A DNA stretch of 64,000 bases from NCBI GenBank assembly GCA_965243565.1, contig OZ251571.1:682001-746000 (forward strand), given 5' to 3'. Shown here in pieces: positions 45,110 to 53,035 of this stretch (positions are counted from its first letter, which is position 1; each line of letters starts with the position of its first letter). A model generated the notes under the pieces. That model was not told the DNA's origin. It saw only the letters and a list, made by a program, of their open reading frames with translations, and made no database searches. The position numbers and the translations under genes are program-made. Source of the stretch: CBDEVH01 sp965243565 (GTDB lineage Bacteria; Pseudomonadota; Gammaproteobacteria; Tethybacterales; Persebacteraceae).

Positions 45110-46918
45110 ATGAAAAAATTTATTTATTTAATTTTGTTATTGAGCGTTCATCTACCTGCCTTGTCAGAAGATTGCAACTTCAAATCAGCACTTTGCTTTG
45201 GCATCAATTGGAAAACTGCCACTATTGAAGAAGTACAAAAGGTTGATGTTAATGCTAGTGAAAAAGATGGTTCGACACCCTTACATTTTGCTGCAAGATA
45301 TAATACAAATCCTGAAGTGCTTGCTTTGTTATTAGAGAACGGAGCGGATATTAATGCTAGGGACAAATCTGGTGATACGCCTTTGCATGGTGCAGGATAT
45401 AATACAAATCCCGAAGTGCTAGCAGTATTAGTAGCAAACGGAGCGGATATTAATGCTAAGGACAAATATTATGGTGATACGCCCTTGCACAGTGCGGCAA
45501 TCAATAATACAAACCCTGAAATACTTGCTTTTTTAGTAGAAAACGGAGCGGATATTAATGCTAGGAACGAATTTGGTTTTACGCCTTTGCATTATGCTGC
45601 AAGTAGTAATGCAAACCCTGAAATACTTGCTTTTTTAGTAGAAAACGGAGCGGATGTTAATGCTAAGGATACAATCGGTACCCCCTTACATTATGCTGCA
45701 GGTAATACAAACCCTGAAGTGCTTTCTTTTTTATTAGAGAACGGAGCGGATGTTAATGCTAAGGATACAAACGGTTTAACACCCTTGCATTATGCTGCAA
45801 GTAGTAATAAAAATCCTGAAATACTTGCAGTGTTAGCTTTTTTATTAGAGAACGGTGCGGACATTAGTGCTAGTAGTAAATATGGTTATACGCCCTTACA
45901 TCGTGCTGCAGGATATAATATAAATCCTGAAGTGCTTTCTTTTTTATTAGAGAACGGAGCGGATATTAATGCTCGGGACAAATCTGGTTGGACCCCCTTG
46001 CATAGTGCTGCAAGACATGATACAAATCCTGGAATATTTTCAGTGTTAGTAAAAAACGGAGCGGATATTAATGCTAGGAACGAACGTGGTAGAACGCCCT
46101 TGCATATTGTTGCTGCAAAATATAATACAAATCCTGAAATACTTGCAATGTTAGCAGTGTTAGTAGAAAACGGAGCGGATATTAATATTAATGCTAGGGA
46201 CGAACGTGGTAGAACGCCCTTGCATATTGCTGCAAGATATAATACAAACCCTGAAGCCCTTTATTTTTTAGTAGAAAACGGTGCGGATATTAATGCTAGG
46301 AATAAAGATGGTTATACACCCTTGCATATTGCTGCAAGATATAATACAAATCCTGAAATACTTGCAGTGTTAGTAGAAAACGGAGCGGATGTTAATGCTA
46401 AGAATATAGTCGGGTTGACCCCCTTGCATTATGCTACAAGTGGTAATACAAATCCTGAAATACTTGCAGTGTTAGTAGAAAACGGAGCGGATATTAATGC
46501 TAGGAACGAACTTGGTTGGACCCCCTTGCATAATGCTGCAAGATATAATGCAAATCCTGAAATACTTGCAATGTTAGCAGTGTTAGTAGAGAACGGAGCG
46601 GATATTAATGCTAGGGACAAATCTGGTTATACACCCTTGCATATTGTTGCAGAAAATAATACAAACCCTGAAATACTTGCTTTTTTGATAAAAAACGGAG
46701 CGGATATTAATGCTAGGAACGAACGTGGTAGAACGCCCTTGCATAATGCTGCAAGATATAATACAAATCCTGAAATTGTTATTTTTTTACTAGAAAACGG
46801 TGCAGATGCAAATGCAAAGGATAAAGATGGTAAAACAGCACTGGATATTGGCACGGAAAATCCAAATTTTGTTAAATCCAAAGCGTATTGGAAATTAAAT
46901 GATGCTAAGTATAAGTAA
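45110..46918 (+). CDS. Secreted ankyrin-repeat protein, second tandem copy
   Basis: A 602-residue paralogue of the preceding gene with the same signal peptide, the same two-cysteine segment (EDCNFKSALCFGINW) and about 16 ankyrin units ending in the same cap. Its units vary in length. Several carry small in-frame additions (LAVLAFLLEN, GADININARD, LAMLAVLVEN) or losses (HGAGYNTNP), unlike the regular first copy. An in-frame ATG at 45059 would overlap the first gene, but the ATG at 45110 gives the same signal peptide and promoter spacing as its sister, so it is chosen. Function is unknown. Confidence 0.92.
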   Translation: MKKFIYLILLLSVHLPALSEDCNFKSALCFGINWKTATIEEVQKVDVNASEKDGSTPLHFAARYNTNPEVLALLLENGADINARDKSGDTPLHGAGYNTNPEVLAVLVANGADINAKDKYYGDTPLHSAAINNTNPEILAFLVENGADINARNEFGFTPLHYAASSNANPEILAFLVENGADVNAKDTIGTPLHYAAGNTNPEVLSFLLENGADVNAKDTNGLTPLHYAASSNKNPEILAVLAFLLENGADISASSKYGYTPLHRAAGYNINPEVLSFLLENGADINARDKSGWTPLHSAARHDTNPGIFSVLVKNGADINARNERGRTPLHIVAAKYNTNPEILAMLAVLVENGADININARDERGRTPLHIAARYNTNPEALYFLVENGADINARNKDGYTPLHIAARYNTNPEILAVLVENGADVNAKNIVGLTPLHYATSGNTNPEILAVLVENGADINARNELGWTPLHNAARYNANPEILAMLAVLVENGADINARDKSGYTPLHIVAENNTNPEILAFLIKNGADINARNERGRTPLHNAARYNTNPEIVIFLLENGADANAKDKDGKTALDIGTENPNFVKSKAYWKLNDAKYK

Positions 46919-46950
46919 TTTCATAGCAAAATATTTCCGCTTTTTTGTAC

Positions 46951-46956
46951 TATCAT
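46951..46956 (+). promoter_or_regulatory. -10-like hexamer of the third ankyrin copy
   Basis: TATCAT, 6 bases (AACGCC), ATG at 46963. The promoter survives although the gene behind it is broken. Confidence 0.45.
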
Positions 46957-46962
46957 AACGCC

Positions 46963-47353
46963 ATGAAAAAATTGATTTATTTTATTATTGAGTGTTCATC
47001 TACCTGCTTTATCAGAAGATTGCGACATTAGAGAAGTAGTGCTTTGTTTTGGCATTAATTGGGAAATTGCCACTATTGAGGAAATACAAAAGGTTAATGC
47101 TAGTGGCAAAGATGGTTTAACACCCTTGCATTATGCTGCAAGATATAATACAAATCCTGAAGTACGTACTTTTTTATTAGAAAATGGTGCAGATATAGAT
47201 GCGAAGAATGGGGCGGGTCAAACAGCATTGGATGCTGGCACGTTAATTTTAATTTTTGCTAATTCCAAATCGTATTGGGCGTTGTATGCTTGGCAGAAGT
47301 GCAAAGAACTTCCGCTTTTTTGTCCCATTATAGAGTGGGTGGTGATATGGTAG
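46963..47353 (+). pseudogene. Decayed third copy of the secreted ankyrin gene
   Basis: The ATG and first codons (MKKLIYFI) match the two upstream copies, but five bases are missing in the signal-peptide region compared with the first copy, so the frame closes after 23 codons. The rest of the homology reads from a TTG at 46988: SVHLPALSEDC, CFGINWEIATIEE, about one and a half ankyrin units and a degraded cap (ALDAGTLILIF), then 29 residues of read-through. Nearly all the repeats found in the other copies are absent. Confidence 0.82.
47300..47345 (+). repeat. Relic of a fourth copy of the ankyrin promoter region
   Basis: GCAAAGAACTTCCGC and TTTTTTGTCCCATTATAGAG resemble the spacer preceding copies two and three (ATAGCAAAAC, TTTCCGC, TTTTTG, TATCAT). 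No ankyrin coding sequence follows, suggesting a lost or incomplete further duplicate. Confidence 0.5.
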
Positions 47354-47436
47354 AAAATAACAATACGTATTTAATATAAACTGTTTAAATGGGATAATAT
47401 GGTTGTATAACTTATCTGCCTAATCAATTAAAAGCC

Positions 47437-48033
47437 ATGACATTAAATATAAGAAGAACCATTGTTAATATTCAAACCACGTATGAAGAGGGCGGGCGAG
47501 CAGTACCTGTGCCAACTCAATTAATCAGTGCATTGGCGATTATTAAAAATCCATGGGTTGGCAGAGGTTTTGTTGATAATTTACGCCCTGAAATTCAAGC
47601 GGTTTGTCCCGAACTTGGTCAATTATTGACGGATCTTATCCTCAAAGAAACGGGCGATAAGTTAGAGGGTTACGGCAAGGCGTCGTTGGTGGGGATGGGT
47701 GGCGAAATCGAACACGGTCAAGCTTTAACGCATTCATTGTGGTTTGGTAATAAATACCGTAATGCTGTTGGTGCTAAGTCGTATTTGGCTTTTGCCAATA
47801 CGAGAGGTGGTGCAGGTGCTGCGTTGATGATTCCTTTAATGGATAAGCATGATGTGGGTCGCCGCTCACATTATCAAACTATTAATGTGAATGTGCAAGA
47901 TGCCCCGGCGGATGATGAGATTGTGGTGGCTTTGGGTGCGTCTATTGGTGGTAATCCGCATCATCGCATTGGCGATCGGTATCAGGACCTAAAAGAGATG
48001 GGGCAGAGCGTTGATAACCCTGCCGGTGTATAA
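47437..48033 (+). CDS. Amino acid synthesis family protein (AA_synth, DUF1185)
   Basis: A 198-residue protein of the AA_synth (DUF1185) family, recognised from the start (RRTIVNIQTTYEEGGRAVPVP), the middle (GYGKASLVGMGGEIEHGQALTH) and the end (ALGASIGGNPHHRIGDRYQDL). Members are found beside amidase, racemase or amino-acid metabolic genes, but no reaction is established. It stands alone after the ankyrin array and ends in a clear hairpin terminator. Confidence 0.8.
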   Translation: MTLNIRRTIVNIQTTYEEGGRAVPVPTQLISALAIIKNPWVGRGFVDNLRPEIQAVCPELGQLLTDLILKETGDKLEGYGKASLVGMGGEIEHGQALTHSLWFGNKYRNAVGAKSYLAFANTRGGAGAALMIPLMDKHDVGRRSHYQTINVNVQDAPADDEIVVALGASIGGNPHHRIGDRYQDLKEMGQSVDNPAGV

Positions 48034-48060
48034 GGGGCAGTAAAGCCAACTGCCTTTTAT
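48034..48060 (+). terminator. Rho-independent terminator after the AA_synth gene
   Basis: GGCAGT and ACTGCC form a 6-base-pair stem (extendable by G-T pairs) around an AAAGCCA loop, followed directly by TTTTAT. It lies just after the stop codon at 48033 and before the convergent mmsA. Confidence 0.65.
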
Positions 48061-48075
48061 ACTTTCTGCTTGTTT

Positions 48076-49572
48076 TTATTTTAAACGAATGGTGGTGTTG
48101 GTATCGGCGGGTGCGCTTGTTTGATTAAACCAACGGGCGGTAATGGTTTTGGTTTTGCTGTAAAACAGTACACCTTGTTTGCCATAAGTGTGTAGGTCGC
48201 CGTAAAAAGAACCTTTCCAACCAGTGAATGAGAAAAACGGCAAAGCGACAGGGATGGGAATATTAATGCCGACTTGACCGGATTCTATGCTGTTTTGAAA
48301 TTGTCTTGCCGCCGCACCGCTGGCAGTGAATATAGAAGTGCCGTTGCCATAGGGGTTGGCATTAACCAAATTGATGGCTTCGTCTAGGGTGTCGGCAGCC
48401 ATTGTAATAAGCACGGGCCCAAAAATTTCTTGTTGGTAAATGGACATATCAGGCGTAACGTTGGCAAATAATGTAGGACCTATCCAATTGCCATCGGGGT
48501 AGTCTTTGACTTTTTGCTTGCTGCCGTCTAATAGACATTGGGCACCTTGTTTTTTGCCTTCTGCGATTAAGTCTTTGATTTTTTGTAGGGCTTTGGGGTT
48601 GATAACAGGTCCAAAATCGGCTTTTTTATCCGACCATATCCCTGGTTTCATTTTTTTCATAGCAGCAACAATATCGGGTATCCATTTTTTTGATTCTCCT
48701 ACGAATACAGCGGCACTGATTGCCATACAACGCTGACCGGCAGCACCGCAGGAAGCACCAACAAGGGCACTAATGGTTTGTTGTTTATTGGCATCGGGCA
48801 TGATGACCATGTGGTTTTTAGCACCTGCCAATGCTTGTACGCGCTTTAAGTTGTCGCAGCCTTTGCGATAGACGTGCTGCCCTACAGGGACAGAACCAAC
48901 AAAGGAGATTGCTTTAATGGTGGGGTGTTCTAGTAATTGGTTAACTTGGTCTGCTGATCCGTGTACAACTTGTAATACGCCTTTTGGGCAGCCTGCTTCC
49001 ATAAATAATTCGGCTAAACGCATGGCGGTTAGCGGTGTTTGTTCGGATGGTTTTAGGACAAAACTATTGCCGCAGGCAATGGCGAGTGGAAACATCCATA
49101 GTGGAATCATGGCGGGGAAGTTAAACGGGCAAATGCCAGCACATACGCCTAAAGGTTGGCGTAAGCTGTATGTGTCGACTGCAGTGGCAACATTCTCGAC
49201 AATTTCACCCATAACGAGGGTGGGCAGTGAGCAGGCAAATTCGACAACTTCGATTCCTCTAAATACATCGCCTTTGGCATCTTCTAGTGTCTTGCCGTTT
49301 TCTTGTGCGACTATTTTTGCAAGTTCGAGATGGTGTTGTTTGAGTAAGTGTTGATATTGCAACATGAGTCGCATACGAGCGGGTACGCTTTTATTTTTCC
49401 ATTGCTCTTGGGCGGTTTGGGCAGTGGCGATGGCTTTGTCAATTTCGGCAGCGGTGGCAAGTGGCACCATTGCCAATGTTTTTTGAGTGGCGGGGTTAAT
49501 AACGGGTAATTGTTGCTTGCTTTTGCTGGTAACGAATTTTCCATTAATGAGTAATGGTATTGATTTTGGCAT
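48076..49572 (-). CDS. mmsA: CoA-acylating methylmalonate-semialdehyde dehydrogenase
   Basis: A 498-residue aldehyde dehydrogenase that converts methylmalonate or malonate semialdehyde to propionyl- or acetyl-CoA, in valine, inositol and beta-alanine breakdown. MmsA-type features are PLGVCAGICPFNFPAMIPLWMF (read in two parts), FVGSVPVGQHVY, AGAKNHMVIMPDA and the catalytic cysteine in GAAGQRCMAISAAVF near residue 281. The lysine of the NADP-selective class is replaced as expected for MmsA. An AGGA lies 12 bases ahead of the ATG. No companion mmsB or aminotransferase is adjacent; the spuC-like gene 15 kb away is the nearest candidate partner. Confidence 0.93.
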   Translation of the reverse strand: MPKSIPLLINGKFVTSKSKQQLPVINPATQKTLAMVPLATAAEIDKAIATAQTAQEQWKNKSVPARMRLMLQYQHLLKQHHLELAKIVAQENGKTLEDAKGDVFRGIEVVEFACSLPTLVMGEIVENVATAVDTYSLRQPLGVCAGICPFNFPAMIPLWMFPLAIACGNSFVLKPSEQTPLTAMRLAELFMEAGCPKGVLQVVHGSADQVNQLLEHPTIKAISFVGSVPVGQHVYRKGCDNLKRVQALAGAKNHMVIMPDANKQQTISALVGASCGAAGQRCMAISAAVFVGESKKWIPDIVAAMKKMKPGIWSDKKADFGPVINPKALQKIKDLIAEGKKQGAQCLLDGSKQKVKDYPDGNWIGPTLFANVTPDMSIYQQEIFGPVLITMAADTLDEAINLVNANPYGNGTSIFTASGAAARQFQNSIESGQVGINIPIPVALPFFSFTGWKGSFYGDLHTYGKQGVLFYSKTKTITARWFNQTSAPADTNTTIRLK

Positions 49573-49630
49573 GGTTTAGATAAATCCTATGAGAATATTG
49601 GAAGGTGATTATATCAGTAATGTTCACTTG

Positions 49631-49636
49631 TATAAT
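49631..49636 (+). promoter_or_regulatory. -10 hexamer upstream of the EamA transporter
   Basis: A perfect TATAAT lies 68 bases before the preferred ATG at 49705 and 38 bases before an in-frame GTG at 49675. Its -35 region is not obvious. Confidence 0.35.
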
Positions 49637-49704
49637 GGGTGGGTTTTATTTTATTTGAGAATGGTTTGATTATAGTGAATTTACGACAGCAACAACGCCC
49701 GAAT

Positions 49705-50580
49705 ATGCCGATGAAAGCAATTCTTTTTGGCGTGGTGGGAGCGTTGTTTTTTACGCTTAACGATACTGCTTTTAAGTGGTTTTCTGAAGATTATACTATT
49801 GTACAAATTATCTTTATGCGGTGTTTGTTGGCTTTAATAGTGTCTGCTATTTGGGTAAAGTTGCAGGGCGGATTAAAAACGCTACATCTAAAACATCCTT
49901 GGATTGTATTGTTGTCATTGGTAGCCAATGTAACGGCGTGGTATTGTTTTTATACAGGTTTATCAATGTTACCCTTAACGTTGACTGTCTGCATTTTCTT
50001 TTTAACGCCGGTGGTTACTTCTGTATTGGCTATTATAGTCTTGGGCGAAATTCCATCAAAAAAGCAGTTTATTGCTTTGTTTTCTGGGTTTTTAGGTGTG
50101 GTCATTATTACCAATCCGTTTTCATCGGTTCAATCATTTGATTCTATTGCCATTGCTTATATTTTGTGTAGTGTATTGATGTGGTCTATTATGGCAGTGG
50201 TTACGCGTGCTTTGGTGTCTGTTATGACGATAGGCGCAACGTTGCTATATAACAATATTGCTTTTGTAATATTTTCATCTGTATCATTGCAATGGGCGGT
50301 GTGGAAGCCTATGGACACCGTCTCATTGATAGGGTTGTTATTACTCGGAATATTGGGTGTTACAGCACAAGCCTGTATATTTAAAGCGTATCGTTCGGCA
50401 GATACCAGTATTGCAGCTACTTCGGAATATACGGCTTTGATTTGGGCAACTTTATTTGGCTATTTGATATGGGATGAAAGAATATCCGGTACTATGATTA
50501 TAGGGATTGCATTTATTATTGTCGGTGGGTTAATCATCATCGATTTGAAAAAAGTGATGAGAATCATCCGCGGTTTTTAA
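49705..50580 (+). CDS. DMT superfamily transporter (EamA family)
   Basis: A 291-residue inner-membrane protein with ten hydrophobic segments in two EamA repeats. The first starts at AILFGVVGALFFTLND and the second near AIAYILCSVLMWSIMAVVTR. The C-terminal repeat ends in GLLLLGILGVTAQACIFKAY and ATLFGYLIWDE, typical of drug/metabolite transporters. The substrate cannot be predicted. The start is uncertain: GTG at 49675 and another GTG at 49639 are in frame, but the ATG at 49705 sits just before the first membrane helix. Confidence 0.85.
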   Translation: MPMKAILFGVVGALFFTLNDTAFKWFSEDYTIVQIIFMRCLLALIVSAIWVKLQGGLKTLHLKHPWIVLLSLVANVTAWYCFYTGLSMLPLTLTVCIFFLTPVVTSVLAIIVLGEIPSKKQFIALFSGFLGVVIITNPFSSVQSFDSIAIAYILCSVLMWSIMAVVTRALVSVMTIGATLLYNNIAFVIFSSVSLQWAVWKPMDTVSLIGLLLLGILGVTAQACIFKAYRSADTSIAATSEYTALIWATLFGYLIWDERISGTMIIGIAFIIVGGLIIIDLKKVMRIIRGF

Positions 50581-50619
50581 TCTGTCTTTGGTGCAATAGA
50601 CTAGACATAGCAGCGAGTT

Positions 50620-51360
50620 TTACGATGTTGGAGGTGTGTCGGTGTTATGGCGGGCAAGCAAGCTGCGAATATACCCAAAATAACCATAGGCAATATAAAG
50701 CAATAGCAACGCAAAGAGGAGTTGCATATAGTAGTCTGCCGCCGCATAAATAATGACCAGTGCTAATATGATGATAAGCCCAAAGCGAAATGGCAGGCGT
50801 TTTTTAAATTTGATGGCTTTTAGGCTCGGGTAACGCAAACCACTGACCATGGTAACAGCAGCAATTAAGGTTAAAGTAGCAGTTAAAATAGGGGATAATT
50901 CCATATCGGTTTCTGAAAAAGAAGCGATGTAACTGATGATGAATAGAGCAGCGGCAGGGCAAGGTAAGCCAATAAAGTATCGCTTATCAAGGTTGCTGGT
51001 AATGGAATTAAAACGTGCTAAACGCATGGCAACAGCCGCACAAAAAATAAAACTAACAGCAAAACCAACTTTGTCTAATTCGTGTAGGTTTGACTGAAAT
51101 AGTATGAGAGCAGGGGCAGCACCAAAAGAAACAACATCGGAAAGAGAGTCAAATTCGACACCAAATTTACTTTCGGTACGAGTAATACGGGCGATAAAAC
51201 CATCACAGCTGTCGAGTATTGCCGAAAAAATAATGGCGATACAAGCGGCTTTAATATCGCCTTCTAAAACACGGATAATGGCATAAAAGCCAAAAAATAA
51301 CGCAGCAATTGTAAATAAATTAGGTAATATATACAATGAGTTGCGTGGTTTTATTCTCAT
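50620..51360 (-). CDS. pssA: CDP-diacylglycerol--serine O-phosphatidyltransferase
   Basis: A 246-residue integral membrane enzyme making phosphatidylserine. The CDP-alcohol phosphatidyltransferase signature is read as DSCDGFIARITRTESKFG followed by GVEFDSLSDVVSFG, giving the D-G-x2-A-R-x8-G-x3-D-x3-D pattern. It starts PRNSLYILPNLFTIAALFFG, as in the Bacillus-type (subclass II) enzyme. It follows psd by one base, so the two consecutive steps of phosphatidylethanolamine synthesis are coupled. Confidence 0.94.
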   Translation of the reverse strand: MRIKPRNSLYILPNLFTIAALFFGFYAIIRVLEGDIKAACIAIIFSAILDSCDGFIARITRTESKFGVEFDSLSDVVSFGAAPALILFQSNLHELDKVGFAVSFIFCAAVAMRLARFNSITSNLDKRYFIGLPCPAAALFIISYIASFSETDMELSPILTATLTLIAAVTMVSGLRYPSLKAIKFKKRLPFRFGLIIILALVIIYAAADYYMQLLFALLLLYIAYGYFGYIRSLLARHNTDTPPTS

Positions 51361-51361
51361 T

Positions 51362-51982
51362 TTATTGAAATTCGGCTAGTGTATGCACTCCAGCATTAAC
51401 TTTGTTTGAAATAGAGACTAACACACGGCAGGTGGGCGGTAAGTATATATCAACACGCGAGCCGAATCGTATAAAGCCGTATTTTTTACCAGCGATTAAT
51501 TCGTCTCCTACGTTGGCGTAACAAAGTACCCGTCTTGCGAGTAGTCCTGCAATTTGCATACAATCGACTTTGCCGTGTGGGCTGTCAATGACAATAAGAT
51601 GACGTTCGTTGTCTGATGATGCTTTGTCAAGTGCGGCGTTAAAAAATTTGCCTGCAAAACGTTCGGAATGAAGTACTTTTCCATTAACGGGGCTATGATT
51701 GGCATGAACATTAAAAACGTTCATAAAAATACTTATTTTTGTTTTCATTTCTCCGTCAATAGGAGAAGGGGCAGCCCCTACAAAAATAACACGTCCATCG
51801 GCAGGTGATAAAATTTCTTTATCAACAGTTATTAAAGGGCGCACGGGTTGTCGGAAAAACTGAACAGCAAAAGCAACCCCGACCCAAGCAATAGCAGATA
51901 GGTAGATATTAACAAAAAGTAAGATAACAGCAACAACAAATGCTACCCCTGTTATTTCCCATCCTTCACGAGCAATTTTCAT
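51362..51982 (-). CDS. psd: Phosphatidylserine decarboxylase proenzyme (short form)
   Basis: A 206-residue pyruvoyl enzyme converting phosphatidylserine to phosphatidylethanolamine. It shows an N-terminal membrane segment (VAFVVAVILLFVNIYLSAIAWVG read in part), FMNVFNVHANHSPV and the cleavage site IRFGSRVDIYLP, where the Gly-Ser bond is cut to form the pyruvoyl group. The short length fits the Psd-A class. An AAGGAG ribosome binding site lies 9 bases before the ATG, inside the end of ilvC. Confidence 0.94.
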   Translation of the reverse strand: MKIAREGWEITGVAFVVAVILLFVNIYLSAIAWVGVAFAVQFFRQPVRPLITVDKEILSPADGRVIFVGAAPSPIDGEMKTKISIFMNVFNVHANHSPVNGKVLHSERFAGKFFNAALDKASSDNERHLIVIDSPHGKVDCMQIAGLLARRVLCYANVGDELIAGKKYGFIRFGSRVDIYLPPTCRVLVSISNKVNAGVHTLAEFQ

Positions 51983-52999
51983 TTAATTTTTCTCCTTGTC
52001 AACAAGACGATTTTTGTTAATCCAAGGCATCATCGCCCGTAAGCGTTTGCCAACGACTTCGATCTCATGTTCGTCAATATGCCGTCTGGCAGCTTTCATA
52101 ACGGGTGAACGCATGCGACATTCTGTAATAAATTCTCTGGCAAATTTTCCGTCTTGAATTTCGCTGAGGATTTTTTTCATTTTGGCACGGGTTTGATCCG
52201 TTACAATACGCTTGCCCTGACTGATACTGCCGTATTCGGCGGTATTGGAGATTGAATAATGGACATTGGACAAACCGCCTTCATACATTAAGTCAACAAT
52301 AAGTTTGAGCTCATGTAGGCATTCAAAATAAGCCATTTCGGGGGCATAACCGGCTTCGGTTAGAGTTTCAAAACCTGCTGTCACGAGTTCGATTAAGCCA
52401 CCACATAAGACAACTTGCTCACCAAATAAATCGGTTTCGGCTTCGTCACGAAAAGTGGTTTCGATAATGCCAGCACGACCGCCACCAATGGCTGCGGCAT
52501 AAGCCATGGCAATTTCGCGGGCTTTTTTACTTTTGTCCTGTGCAACGGCAATAAGACAAGGTACACCACCACCGCTAACATAGGTTGATCGCACCAAATG
52601 ACCGGGACCTTTGGGGGCAATCATAATAATGTCTAAATCGGCACGGGGTTCGACTAAGCCAAAGTGAATATTAAAGCCGTGGGCAAAGGCAACGGCTGCG
52701 CCTTTTTTGGCATGAGGCGCAATAGCATTTTCATAGACTTCGGCGTGGGTTTCGTCGGGTAGTAAAATCATAATGATGTCGGCTTTTTTAACAGCGGCTT
52801 CGACTTCCATAACGGTTAAGCCAGATTTTTTGGCTTTTTTCCAAGAAACACCATCTTTGCGTAAGCCAACAATAACTTTATTACCGCTTTCTTGTAGGTT
52901 GTTGGCATGGGCATGTCCTTGCGAACCATAACCAAGAATGGTAATGGTCTTTTTATTGATGAGTTTTAAATTGGCGTCTTTGTTGTAGTATATTTTCAT
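51983..52999 (-). CDS. ilvC: Ketol-acid reductoisomerase (class I)
   Basis: A 338-residue NADPH enzyme of branched-chain amino-acid synthesis. The Rossmann motif LGYGSQGHAHANNL, the phosphate-binding loop after VIVGLR, APKGPGHLVR, and the metal-binding Asp and Glu in RDEAETDLFGEQ are present. It is preceded by a GGAG ribosome binding site and stops immediately before the psd start. ilvC beside psd and pssA is a known proteobacterial arrangement. Confidence 0.97.
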   Translation of the reverse strand: MKIYYNKDANLKLINKKTITILGYGSQGHAHANNLQESGNKVIVGLRKDGVSWKKAKKSGLTVMEVEAAVKKADIIMILLPDETHAEVYENAIAPHAKKGAAVAFAHGFNIHFGLVEPRADLDIIMIAPKGPGHLVRSTYVSGGGVPCLIAVAQDKSKKAREIAMAYAAAIGGGRAGIIETTFRDEAETDLFGEQVVLCGGLIELVTAGFETLTEAGYAPEMAYFECLHELKLIVDLMYEGGLSNVHYSISNTAEYGSISQGKRIVTDQTRAKMKKILSEIQDGKFAREFITECRMRSPVMKAARRHIDEHEIEVVGKRLRAMMPWINKNRLVDKEKN

Positions 53000-53035
53000 A
53001 GGTGGCTCCGAGAATAATTTATAAACGGTTGGTGA

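Noticed and set aside
42802..46800. Regular direct repeats that could suggest a CRISPR-like or satellite array
   Set aside because: The repeat is 102 bases, continuous, in frame and translates to ankyrin units; there are no unique spacers and no cas genes.
48076..49572. mmsA plus the spuC-like gene as a beta-alanine degradation cluster
   Set aside because: They are 15 kb apart with many unrelated genes between, and the aminotransferase sits with the agmatine genes and resembles SpuC more.
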